In this document: piece after piece, positions 1-7,382 of the stretch
Numbering within the stretch: the first letter of the stretch is position 1
Layout: the number at the start of each line of letters is the position of its first letter
Origin: an uncultured Clostridia bacterium
GTDB taxonomy: Bacteria; Bacillota; Clostridia; Christensenellales; Borkfalkiaceae
NCBI GenBank assembly: GCA_947624005.1
Contig: CANQHV010000008.1
Location: forward strand, 1-45,413
DNA: 45,413 bases
Direction: 5' to 3'
Translations under genes and position numbers: made by a program
The notes under the pieces: model-generated
Databases searched by the model: none
What the model was told of the DNA's origin: nothing
The model's input: only the letters and a program-made list of their open reading frames with translations

Positions 1-248
1 TGCTCGTCGAAATATTTCCCGCAACCTGCACAGTAGTAGTGCGCTTTAACGCCCTTTTGCGCACAAGTTGACGGAACTGCGGCTTGCAGCGTGCCGTAGT
101 CGTGAGTGTGTTTATCGCTCGGGGTTTGTGTGGTATCGGGCTGTTTTTTATCGTCGCCCGAATCGCCATTGTCGCACGCAGAAAGTCCGAAAACAAAACA
201 GAACGCGGCTATTACGGCAAGAAGTACCGAAAAAATCTTTCTTTTCAT
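1..248 (-). CDS. Surface lipoprotein, N-terminal part (cut by window start)
   Basis: The ATG at 248 follows a clear GGAG ribosome binding site, and the frame stays open to base 1 (82 codons). The protein starts with a Lys/Arg-rich n-region and a hydrophobic stretch (residues 5-22), then the lipobox LSAC with Cys25 as the lipid anchor. An Asp/Gly/Thr-rich linker follows, then a segment with the spacing C-x9-YYC-x2-CGKYFD (about residues 61-81). Paired CxxC-type Cys modules of this kind recur in large Clostridia surface proteins; that comparison is from memory. Role unknown; probably exported and membrane-anchored. The C-terminal part lies outside the window. It is preceded by a long structured leader (265-539). 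Confidence 0.8.
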   Translation of the reverse strand, partial: MKRKIFSVLLAVIAAFCFVFGLSACDNGDSGDDKKQPDTTQTPSDKHTHDYGTLQAAVPSTCAQKGVKAHYYCAGCGKYFDE

Positions 249-264
249 AAGCTTCTCCTTTTTT

Positions 265-539
265 GCGGTAAAAAAATAAGGTGTACTCCCGAAAGAGTAC
301 ACCGCATGGTATCTCTTACGGTTACCACACCATAGAAATTTACTGTACGAGTCGATATAAATATTTCGTCGTTAATAAAACGGAAAGAGATACACAATGC
401 CTGATTGCGTCCGTTTTATTCCCTCTTACGAAAAAATTTATACCGAAAAAACGATATAAATACCGCCCCCACGCCAAAAGACGAAAAAAGGCATAAAAAT
501 ACCGTACAGCAAATATTAAAATTTCTATAATGTGGTATC
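265..539 (-). ncRNA. Structured leader RNA with pseudoknot-like pairing, unidentified class
   Basis: About 270 nt separate a consensus promoter (543-571) from the lipoprotein start. On the minus-strand RNA, 519-537 (at the 5' end) can pair with 323-341 over 19 bp (17 Watson-Crick, 2 G-U), closing the domain. Inside are an 11-bp hairpin (374-384 with 410-420, 25-nt loop) and a hairpin at 436-461. Nine loop bases (385-393) are perfectly complementary to 309-317, which lies 3' of the closing stem, giving a pseudoknot. Next comes a 9-bp hairpin (280-303) followed by TTATTTTTTT, an intrinsic terminator just before the lipoprotein ribosome binding site. I do not recognise the class; a transcription attenuator or a stand-alone small RNA both fit. 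Confidence 0.55.
280..303 (-). terminator. Terminator/attenuator ahead of the lipoprotein gene
   Basis: Arms 280-288 and 295-303 are perfectly complementary (9 bp, 6-nt loop). On the minus strand they are followed by TTATTTTTTT. It lies between the promoter and the start codon, so it would stop transcription before the gene unless prevented. Confidence 0.65.
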
Positions 540-542
540 AAT

Positions 543-571
543 AATATATCATCTATAAAAAATTTTGTCAA
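543..571 (-). promoter_or_regulatory. Sigma-A promoter for leader RNA and lipoprotein
   Basis: TTGACA (566-571), a 17-bp spacer and TATATT (543-548) read leftward. The predicted start, near 538-539, coincides with the first base of the 19-bp closing stem of the leader RNA. Confidence 0.75.
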
Positions 572-663
572 GGGAAGCCGTTCACAAAAAATTTTGCCCG
601 CCTGCCCCGCCGCACGCGCTGAATTTTAATATGAAATTTAAATAATTCGGAATAATAAATAAT

Positions 664-1132
664 ATCCCTCTTTCCGCCCCGTATCGGGGCGGAAAGAGGG
701 ATGAAGTAGGGTGTGTGGCGCGTTTCTATATTATAATTATTTGTGCGTGCGCCCGCGGTTTTCAACCGCGGGCGCACGCACTCAACGGTCATTTACTATC
801 CGCCGCGCGCAACGCGCGCGGCGGATAGTAAGATTTTTATATTACAATATAACACATAATGTATGCCGCGGCGTTTATTATATATAAATAATTATTTTTT
901 GATTATTTAAAGTTAAATAAATTGCTACCCCTCCCTATATTGCCGCCGAGGCTTTCAGCCTCGGCGGCAATATAAAACACAGTTGTAAACGTATTTTTAC
1001 CTTTCACTTTATGGGGCGCGCGTTTGCAAAACGCGCGCCGCATAATATTCTTCTCATTTTTCTTTTTGCTTGCAATCACACTCAACTACCACTTTCCCCC
1101 CTCCGCGCGCGTTGCGCGCGGAGGGGGGAAAG
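664..1132. repeat. Array of six ~39-bp palindromes (18-3-18 geometry)
   Basis: This lies in the gene-poor stretch 572-1258, where no credible ORF is seen. Palindromes: 664-702 (18-bp arms, loop TAT), 743-781 (18, TTC), 793-831 (18, AAC), 936-974 (18, TTC), 1009-1045 (17, GCA, one mismatch) and 1092-1132 (19, GTT). Five are perfect. The stems are GC-rich and differ from each other in sequence, while arm and loop length are almost constant. AT-rich spacers of 10-105 bp separate them. They lack the T-tracts expected of terminators, and no cognate gene ends beside them. A second array with the same geometry is at 19563-20474. Confidence 0.8.
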
Positions 1133-1164
1133 ATTTTTAATACAAAGTGAGCCGCGCGGGACAA

Positions 1165-1277
1165 TTTTTTATGTTTGATTGGAACGCAAGTCGGACAAGA
1201 ACGGAAGCCGAAAAGATACGCCGTCAAACATTTGGTTTGCCGCCAAGCGTAAGGCTTGTCAAACATTCGGTTTGTAG
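1165..1277 (-). repeat. Dispersed AAAC/GTTTGA repeat, copy 1
   Basis: On the minus strand this begins with CAAACCGAATGTTTGACAAG, continues with a second AAACC-AAAT-GTTTGACGGCGTATCTTTT motif and the word TTCCGTTC, and ends AATCAAACATA. The same words recur at 13605-13890, 19446-19515, 19711-19783 and 20185-20213. Seen as a unit, the element has terminal inverted repeats (TATGTTTGA and TCAAACATA), like a small non-coding mobile repeat. This copy overlaps the 3' end of the regulator gene and provides its TGA stop inside GTTTGA. Confidence 0.65.
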
Positions 1278-2575
1278 GAAGAATAGTTGAGGACGGCGGC
1301 GCCCGAAAAGCCGTCGGCGGGCGCGAGCAGGTAATCGGACAGGCACCTGACATTTGCGCCTTTGAGTTCGGCGGCGGCGCGGATTCGGTCGTCGGACATA
1401 CCGTGGCATCTGACGATAATATGCAATCCCGAGCCCGTATCGCAGACCTCGCAGTTTTTTTCTTCCGCGAGCTTTGAAAACAGGCTTGCGCGCACGCCCC
1501 TGTAATAATTTTTAAGCCTTGCCAGATGCCTTTCGAAATAGCCGCCGTCCAGCATTAACGCCAGCGTTTTCTGTTCGAAAAGCGGCACGACGCACGCGGT
1601 TTCGGAAAAAATCCCGACATACTTCCGATAGAGTTTTTCGGGCAGAACCATATATCCCATTCTCATCGACGGCGCGAGGCTTTTCGAGAAAGTGTTCATA
1701 TAAATTACGCGGTCGGGGCAGAGGCTGTACGCGCTTTCGAGCGGCTTTCCCGACAGTCTGAACTCGCTGTCGTAGTCGTCCTCGATAATGTAAGCGTCGT
1801 TTGCCTTTGCGTAAGCGATAAGCCGCGCGCGTTCGGAAACGGGCATAACCGCGCCCGTTGGGAACTGGTGCGACGGCGACACGTGCACCGCCCTCGCCCC
1901 GCTTTTTTCGACCGCCGCGCAGTCGATTCCCGCCCCCGTGACGGGGATATATACGCAGGTTGCGCCGCCGCGTTTATAGCTCTGCGAAATAACGTTATAG
2001 CCGGGGTTTTCGACGGCGATAAGCGAACGGTCGGCAAGTTCCGCGATAATCCCGTACAAGTATTCCGCGCCCGCGCCTATTACAATGCGCCGCGGGTCGG
2101 CGTCGATTGCGCGCGCGCGGTAAAGATAGTCGGATATGGCGCGTTTAAGCTCGAAATCCCCGTCGCACGGCACGCGTTCGAGAAGGTGCTCGGCGCAGTC
2201 CGAAAGCACCTTTCGCGTAAGTTTTGCCCACACCGAAAAGGGGAAAATTTCCGCGGGCGCGCTGCCGCGCACGAAATCAAGCGCGTACTTTTGCCGCGCA
2301 GGCTCGGGTTCGTATTTTACGGTGCGCTCGGGCACGTAAACCTGCGCCACTTCGCACACGTAATAGCCGCTCCTTTCGCGCGAAACGATATACCCCTCGG
2401 CGAGCAGTTGTTCGTACGCCGTCTGCACGGTGACAACGCTTACCCCGAGCGCCGAGGCAAGCGCGCGCTTTGACGGCAGTTTCGTCCCCGCCGCAAGCTT
2501 CCCCGACAGCACGTCCCCGCGCACGCTCGAATACAGCGCGCGGTATTTATCCTTTTCGGGCAATTCCGACAGCAT
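1259..2575 (-). CDS. MocR/PdxR-type GntR regulator with aminotransferase domain, 3'-truncated
   Basis: Predicted 438 aa. Residues 8-75 form a GntR winged helix (KLPSKRALASALGVSVVTV). Residues 95-430 are a fold-type-I PLP aminotransferase domain with SPSHQFPTG (233-241), EDDYDSEF (265-272) and the PLP lysine K298 in NTFSKSLAP. Proteins of this family control vitamin B6, GABA or related amino-compound genes using PLP as sensor. The last residues, YKPNV and the stop, come from a dispersed repeat, so roughly the last 15-25 family residues appear lost; whether it still works is uncertain. ATG start with AGGAGG. Divergent from the ECF S component at 2682, its likely target. Confidence 0.85.
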   Translation of the reverse strand: MLSELPEKDKYRALYSSVRGDVLSGKLAAGTKLPSKRALASALGVSVVTVQTAYEQLLAEGYIVSRERSGYYVCEVAQVYVPERTVKYEPEPARQKYALDFVRGSAPAEIFPFSVWAKLTRKVLSDCAEHLLERVPCDGDFELKRAISDYLYRARAIDADPRRIVIGAGAEYLYGIIAELADRSLIAVENPGYNVISQSYKRGGATCVYIPVTGAGIDCAAVEKSGARAVHVSPSHQFPTGAVMPVSERARLIAYAKANDAYIIEDDYDSEFRLSGKPLESAYSLCPDRVIYMNTFSKSLAPSMRMGYMVLPEKLYRKYVGIFSETACVVPLFEQKTLALMLDGGYFERHLARLKNYYRGVRASLFSKLAEEKNCEVCDTGSGLHIIVRCHGMSDDRIRAAAELKGANVRCLSDYLLAPADGFSGAAVLNYSSYKPNV

Positions 2576-2616
2576 ATACGCCTCCTAATCTGATATTATA
2601 AAAAATAATCGTTTTG

Positions 2617-2648
2617 GGTATTCCAATAATACCATAACGCGCTATAAT
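2617..2648 (+). promoter_or_regulatory. Divergent control region: inverted repeat plus -10 box
   Basis: GGTATT-CCAAT-AATACC (2617-2633) is a perfect 6-bp inverted repeat overlapping the expected -35 of the rightward promoter, whose -10 TATAAT lies at 2643-2648. A leftward TATAAT facing the regulator lies at about 2597-2602. The repeat is a plausible site for the MocR-type regulator; binding is inferred. Confidence 0.45.
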
Positions 2649-2681
2649 AGTCAACGTATTCCACAAGCAAGGAGAAAAAAT

Positions 2682-3263
2682 ATGAAGAAAAGAGCATTAT
2701 TTACAACAAAATGGATAGCGTACACGGCAATGCTGACGGCGCTTGTAACCGTTACGGGCTTTATACCGCCCGTACCTATGCCCCCGTTGGGCAGTCTGTA
2801 TTGGTGCGACGGCGTAATTTTTATCGCGGCGTATCTTATGGACCCGCTTGCGGCGTTTATTTCGGGCGGGCTCGGAACGTTTTTATACGACGTCATACAC
2901 GGCAACTCGGCGATGATGTTCGCGTCGCTTATAATACACGGTTTGCAGGCGGCGACCGTTTCGGCGCTTTTGCGCTACATACTCCCCAAAAAAGCCGAGG
3001 CGTTGTTTGCGTTTATCGCCTCGATTGCGGGCGCGGCTGTGGTTATCGCGGGGTACTTTATTCTGCGTTACTATATTCAGGGCAACGTTTTGGAGTATTG
3101 CGGACTGCGCGCGGTGGCGAACGTAATACAGGAAGCCGTGGGTATTGCCGTCGCAATGATAATATGCTACGCCACCACCTTCAAACGCCGGCTTGAAAAG
3201 GCGCGGCTTCTGCCCGATTTCAGGCGCGAAGTTATGACTGACGAAAAAGAGCAAAAGGCGTAA
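2682..3263 (+). CDS. ECF transporter S component (substrate-binding membrane protein)
   Basis: 193 aa with about six hydrophobic segments (roughly 9-27, 42-58, 60-78, 82-101, 106-130, 148-167). A short basic N-terminus precedes the first; the small conserved residues in PPVPMPPLGSLYWCDG and GPxxG-like turns resemble the RibU/HmpT-type S-component superfamily. Such proteins capture a vitamin and dock with a shared EcfA-A'-T module, not encoded here. The AAGGAG site sits well before the ATG. Its divergent MocR-type neighbour suggests a vitamin B6-related substrate, but this is inference; riboflavin or a pyrimidine/thiazole precursor cannot be excluded. A terminator follows at 3285-3313. Confidence 0.8.
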   Translation: MKKRALFTTKWIAYTAMLTALVTVTGFIPPVPMPPLGSLYWCDGVIFIAAYLMDPLAAFISGGLGTFLYDVIHGNSAMMFASLIIHGLQAATVSALLRYILPKKAEALFAFIASIAGAAVVIAGYFILRYYIQGNVLEYCGLRAVANVIQEAVGIAVAMIICYATTFKRRLEKARLLPDFRREVMTDEKEQKA

Positions 3264-3284
3264 AATATTAAGCGGTTATATTTC

Positions 3285-3313
3285 AAAGACCGACGGAAAA
3301 TCCGTCGGTCTTT
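3285..3313 (+). terminator. Terminator of the ECF S-component gene
   Basis: Perfect 13-bp hairpin (arms 3285-3297 and 3301-3313, loop AAA) ending in TTT and followed by ACTTTATAATTT, 22 bp after the stop codon. Confidence 0.75.
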
Positions 3314-3344
3314 ACTTTATAATTTCGCCGCAAAAGGCGAGGGC

Positions 3345-3373
3345 AAAAAAATAAGGCGGCGCGCCGCGCCGCC
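3345..3373 (-). terminator. Terminator of the isocitrate dehydrogenase gene
   Basis: Perfect 9-bp GC hairpin (3355-3373). On the minus strand it is followed by TTATTTTTTT (3345-3354), shortly after the idh stop. Confidence 0.75.
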
Positions 3374-3391
3374 CCGAAATATCGGAATATA

Positions 3392-4597
3392 TTACAACTT
3401 TTCGGCAATTTTCAGTAAAAACTCTTCGCTGTCGAGCTTTACGGGCGTAATGTTTTCCCGCTTGAAAAGGGGTATCAGGTCGCCCGTCATAAAGCCCGCT
3501 TCGATGGTCGAGATAGTCGCCCTTTCAAGCTTTTTTGCAAAGTCGCACAGCTCGGGTATGCCGTCGAGTTCGCCGCGCTTGCAAAGCGCGCCCGTCCACG
3601 CCCAAATGGTCGCGACGGAGTTTGTCGAGGTCTTTTCGCCGTTCAGATATTTATAGTAATGGCGCGTGACGGTGCCGTGCGCCGCCTCGTATTCGTACTT
3701 TCCGTCGGGGGAAACAAGCACCGAACTCATCATTCCGAGCGAACCGTACGCGGTCGCCACCATATCGCTCATTACGTCGCCGTCGTAGTTTTTGCATATC
3801 CAAAGTAATCCGCCGTCGCTCCGCATAACGCGCGCAACCACGTCGTCGATAAGCGTATACATAAAGTATATGCCCGCTTTTTCGAATTTTTGCTTATACT
3901 CCCGCTCGTAAATTTCGTTGAAAATATCCTTAAAGCGGTGGTCGTAAGTCTTGGAAATTGTGTCCTTTGCGCCCAGCCATGCGGGAACGCCCGCGTCGAG
4001 GGCATAGTTGAAACAGCTCCGCGCGAACGCCGAGATAGACTTGTCGAGGTTGTGCATACCCTGAATTATTCCCTCGCCGTCCGCAAAGTCGTGAATAAGC
4101 GTTCTGGAAATTTCCGCGCCGTCCTTTTCGACGACGAGATACGCCTTTTCGCCCTCATTTACCCTGCATTCGACCGAGTTGTATATATCGCCGTAGGCGT
4201 GACGCGCAATGGCGATGGGCTTTACCCACCCGGGGACATACGGGGTTATGCCCTTTGCGAGAATGGGCGCGCGGAACACCGTGCCGTCCATAATTCTGCG
4301 GATTGTGCCGTTCGGACTTTTCCACATTTTTTTAAGCTTGTATTCCTCGACGCGCTGGGCGTTGGGGGTTATGGTGGCGCATTTTACGGCGACGCCGTAT
4401 TTTAAAGCCGCTTCCGCGGCGCGCACCGTGACGTCGTCGTCCGTTCTGTCGCGCTCGCAAAGTCCCAAATCGTAGTAATCGGTTTTCAAATCGACGCGCG
4501 GAAGGATAAGAATTTCCTTTATCCACTTCCACAATATGCGCGTCATTTCGTCGCCGTCCATCTCGACGACGGGCGTTTTCATCTTAATTCTGGACAT
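3392..4597 (-). CDS. icd: NADP-dependent isocitrate dehydrogenase (eukaryotic-type subfamily)
   Basis: 401 aa. Oxidatively decarboxylates isocitrate to 2-oxoglutarate with NADP+, in the cytoplasm. It matches the homodimeric subfamily usually called eukaryotic-type: SPNGTIR at 94-100 (substrate), GTVFR with R109, R132, Y139, K211, LIDD (249-252) and YDGDVMSD (271-278) for the divalent metal, AAHGTVTRH at 305-313 for NADP. The start chosen is the ATG at 4597 behind GAGGAG; a longer frame to 4627 would put ten poorly conserved residues on top of the promoter. Single gene with its own promoter and terminator; no other TCA gene is nearby, so it probably supplies glutamate and NADPH. Confidence 0.93.
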   Translation of the reverse strand: MSRIKMKTPVVEMDGDEMTRILWKWIKEILILPRVDLKTDYYDLGLCERDRTDDDVTVRAAEAALKYGVAVKCATITPNAQRVEEYKLKKMWKSPNGTIRRIMDGTVFRAPILAKGITPYVPGWVKPIAIARHAYGDIYNSVECRVNEGEKAYLVVEKDGAEISRTLIHDFADGEGIIQGMHNLDKSISAFARSCFNYALDAGVPAWLGAKDTISKTYDHRFKDIFNEIYEREYKQKFEKAGIYFMYTLIDDVVARVMRSDGGLLWICKNYDGDVMSDMVATAYGSLGMMSSVLVSPDGKYEYEAAHGTVTRHYYKYLNGEKTSTNSVATIWAWTGALCKRGELDGIPELCDFAKKLERATISTIEAGFMTGDLIPLFKRENITPVKLDSEEFLLKIAEKL

Positions 4598-4618
4598 ACA
4601 GTTCTCCTCTTTTGTATT

Positions 4619-4647
4619 ATTATACATTTTTACCGCCCCGTTTTCAA
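4619..4647 (-). promoter_or_regulatory. Sigma-A promoter for icd
   Basis: TTGAAA (4642-4647), 17-bp spacer, TATAAT (4619-4624), placed between the end of ddl and the icd start. Confidence 0.75.
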
Positions 4648-4657
4648 GCGTTTTAAA

Positions 4658-5749
4658 TCACTTCGCGCCCCTTTTGCACGCGTTTTGCGGAATATTATTG
4701 AGGATGCCCGTGTGCAGTACGCGTTTTTTACCCTCCTTTTCAAAGCGCGCGCGCTCGTCGGCTATAACCGCTTTCAGAACGGGTGCGAACGACTTGTAGT
4801 CACGCGAAAACAGGTACCATGCGAGCGAACCGGGCACGGTATTGACTTCGAGCAGATATATATCTCCGCCCGAAAGTATGTAGTCGAAGCGCACCACCCC
4901 GCGGGTATTCAGCCGCCCGTACACGTCGCGCGTGATTTTTTTTATTTTATCGGAGATATCGGCGGGGATTTCGGCGGGAAAGACCGAACGCCCGCCGCCC
5001 GCGTACTTGTCTTCGAAGCTTAAAAGCTCGCCCGAGCTTTTTGCCTCTTCGCACTCGCTTACGTAAATTACGTCGCCCGCGCGGTAGGCGGCGCAGTTTA
5101 TCTCGCGCCTCGGCGAAAGATATTTTTCGACTATAACCGCGCTGTCGTACACGACGGCGGCGGCGAACGCCTCGCGCAGTTCGTCGCGCGTGCGGCAGAC
5201 CGTAACGCCTATGCTCGAACCGAGGCGGGCGGGCTTTAAAACGGCGGGCAGAAGTCTGAAAGCCGCCGATATATCCCCGTCCTCTCGCACGTATACGTAG
5301 GGCGGGGTGCGCACCCCAAGCCCCTTTAACACTATTTTGGTAAGATATTTGTCGATAAACGCCGCCGAGGGGAATATGCCCGCGCCCGCAAGGGGTATGC
5401 CGTTGAACGCGAACAAGCCTTCAAGCCCGCCGCCTTCGCCAAGCCCGCCGTGACAGCAATTGAGCGCCGCCGAAACGGGCAGAAATTTTTTACATTTGCC
5501 CCTTTTCGAAAGCACGCAAATACCGCCGCGCGCGATTGCGGCTTTCGGACAGGTTTTATACCCGCCGTCCGAAAACGAGCGGATATCGAGGAGTTTGTCG
5601 CCCGTGTAAAATTCGCCGTCGGGCGAAATATACAGGGCGACGATATTTTCGCCGCCCTTTTTCAGTATGTTTGCCGCCATCGTTCCCGTTACGGCGGAAA
5701 TTTCGTTTTCGTTCGACTTGCCGCCGAAAACTACCGATATATATTGCAA
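4658..5749 (-). CDS. ddl: D-alanine--D-alanine ligase
   Basis: 363 aa ATP-grasp enzyme. It joins two D-Ala using ATP to make the dipeptide that MurF adds to the peptidoglycan precursor. Motifs: GGKSNENE with E14, HGGLGEGG (100-107), the ATP-binding KPARLGSS (172-179), EKY (208-210), RFDY with D289, and EVNTVPG with metal ligands E301 and N303. The start is TTG at 5749, six bases after a perfect GGAGG; the frame has no better ATG. Last gene of the tsaE-to-ddl operon and directly downstream of murF, the usual pairing. A D-Ala-D-Lac type ligase cannot be fully excluded from sequence, but no vanH/vanX lies nearby. Confidence 0.92.
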   Translation of the reverse strand: MQYISVVFGGKSNENEISAVTGTMAANILKKGGENIVALYISPDGEFYTGDKLLDIRSFSDGGYKTCPKAAIARGGICVLSKRGKCKKFLPVSAALNCCHGGLGEGGGLEGLFAFNGIPLAGAGIFPSAAFIDKYLTKIVLKGLGVRTPPYVYVREDGDISAAFRLLPAVLKPARLGSSIGVTVCRTRDELREAFAAAVVYDSAVIVEKYLSPRREINCAAYRAGDVIYVSECEEAKSSGELLSFEDKYAGGGRSVFPAEIPADISDKIKKITRDVYGRLNTRGVVRFDYILSGGDIYLLEVNTVPGSLAWYLFSRDYKSFAPVLKAVIADERARFEKEGKKRVLHTGILNNIPQNACKRGAK

Positions 5750-5789
5750 CTTTCACCTCCATACATCTTTTGTGAGGCGCGCGCAAAAC

Positions 5790-7382
5790 TCAATAGACGT
5801 CGGGCAAATCGTTTAAAAACAATACCGCGTCGCCGCAAGTTACAATTTCTTTAAGCTTTTCCTGCGCGCAGAAAAGCGTTGGGCAGACGCAGATTTTTTC
5901 CGCGTCGCCGCCGTTGTCCAGATACCCGCGCCTGACGGGCGAGATAAGCGTGTCGCCCACGAGTATGACGAAATCAAGCCCCGCAAGCGCCGCGCCGAGT
6001 TTGTAATTTTCTTTCTCTTCGAGTACGCCCAGCTCGACAAGCCCGGGAGTTACGACCGTTTTTTTGCCGCCGAAAAGTTTCAATACGTCCAGTGCGCAAC
6101 GCGCGCCGAGGACGTTGGAATTGTAGCCGTCGTCCAGAATATTCACGCCGTTCGACTTTATAAGCTGTAACCTATGTTCGATATAATCTATTTGAGGTAT
6201 AGCCGCGGCTATTTCGTCGGCGGTCATTCCGAGGACGGACGCGATTTTCGCCGCAAGCGCGATATCCGCCGCGGCGTGCGCGCCCAAAAGCCTGCTTTTT
6301 ACGTGCACGCGCTTTTCGAGCGCGAGGTCGAACTCGACGCCGTCCGTCGTACACACGATATTTTCCGCGCCGTCGCACTTCAACGTGCGGGGGTATTCGG
6401 CGTAGTACGGGTACGCTTCGGGCGCTATTACGGTGCAATGCCGCGTGCCCTCGATAATCTCGCCCTTGGCTTTTACGATAGCTTCGAGCGTGAAAAAGGT
6501 TTCGAGGTGCTGGGGGCATATCCCCGTAATAACCGAATAATCGGGGTTGCACACGCCGCAAAGTTCGGCGATGTCGCCGGGGTGCCGCGCGCCCATTTCG
6601 GCTATGAATATATCGTAGTTTTCAAGCTCGGCGCCGTTCACCGTAAGCGCGATTCCCATAGGAGTATTATGCGACCTCGGGGTCGAAAGCACGCGGAATC
6701 TGCTTTTTAAAATTTCCGAAAGAATAACTTTTGTGCTCGTCTTGCCGCAGCTCCCCGTAATGCCCACGACGGTAAGCTTTGCCTCCGCAAGCTTTTTCTT
6801 CGCCATTTTCAAAAACCGCGCGTTGTGCGGGGTTTCGTAGATTTTGTCAAGCGCGTTTGAAAGCAATAAAACGGGAATGATAAGAAGGGGCGTTACGGCA
6901 AGCGGAACATACCTTACCGCCGTAAAAAACGCGCTGTCCCACACGTGCGCCGCGAAGTTCAAAAGGGTTATAAGAATATACGAAATTATCGCAAGCAGCA
7001 GAAAATCAAGCGCGAACAGCCGCATAAATCTCGGGGTTTTAGCCACGGGAGAGCGCAAAGCCGTCTTTCTGTCGGCGATAATATAAAGAACGAAGAACAC
7101 GGCGTAGCCCGCGATTCCGCAAAGCGCCGCCCACTCGCCCGCGAACGAAAACGCAAGCGAGAGCACAAGGCAGGAAAAAAGGCACAAAAGGCTTAACAGC
7201 ACGAGTCTGCCGAGGGCGAGATTGTTTTTCCGCCGCAGCCACTTTGCAAATTTTTTCGCGCCGTAGCCCGAGGACTGCAAAATCCCCGTAAGTTTGTACG
7301 ACGAAAGCGCCAGCATTACGGCAAACGCCAACGCCAGCGCGACGCATTCTGCGGTTTTTCCTGCGGATATGAAAATTCCCAT
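5790..7382 (-). CDS. murF: MurF-type UDP-MurNAc-tripeptide--D-Ala-D-Ala ligase with membrane N-terminus
   Basis: 530 aa. Residues 1-180 hold about five transmembrane segments (about 11-29, 57-80, 85-104, 121-142, 155-176) in place of the usual soluble N-domain. The Mur ligase core follows: ATP loop GITGSCGKTST (207-217), the MurF-type TPRSHNTPMG and AEMGARHPGD segments, the GICPQHLETF region, and a C-terminal domain with ILDDGYNSN. It would add D-Ala-D-Ala to the UDP-MurNAc peptide at the membrane. The ATG overlaps the TGA of the upstream hydrolase by one base, so translation is probably coupled. Membrane-tethered MurF forms are known in Clostridia; the exact peptide substrate is inferred from ddl next door. 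Confidence 0.88.
   Translation of the reverse strand: MGIFISAGKTAECVALALAFAVMLALSSYKLTGILQSSGYGAKKFAKWLRRKNNLALGRLVLLSLLCLFSCLVLSLAFSFAGEWAALCGIAGYAVFFVLYIIADRKTALRSPVAKTPRFMRLFALDFLLLAIISYILITLLNFAAHVWDSAFFTAVRYVPLAVTPLLIIPVLLLSNALDKIYETPHNARFLKMAKKKLAEAKLTVVGITGSCGKTSTKVILSEILKSRFRVLSTPRSHNTPMGIALTVNGAELENYDIFIAEMGARHPGDIAELCGVCNPDYSVITGICPQHLETFFTLEAIVKAKGEIIEGTRHCTVIAPEAYPYYAEYPRTLKCDGAENIVCTTDGVEFDLALEKRVHVKSRLLGAHAAADIALAAKIASVLGMTADEIAAAIPQIDYIEHRLQLIKSNGVNILDDGYNSNVLGARCALDVLKLFGGKKTVVTPGLVELGVLEEKENYKLGAALAGLDFVILVGDTLISPVRRGYLDNGGDAEKICVCPTLFCAQEKLKEIVTCGDAVLFLNDLPDVY

Noticed and set aside
568-1353. Small minus-strand frames in the first palindrome array
   Set aside because: They translate the palindromes themselves and have no initiation signals.
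4658-5749. VanA-type D-Ala-D-Lac ligase
   Set aside because: It sits next to murF in a housekeeping operon, and no vanH, vanX or vanRS lies in the window.
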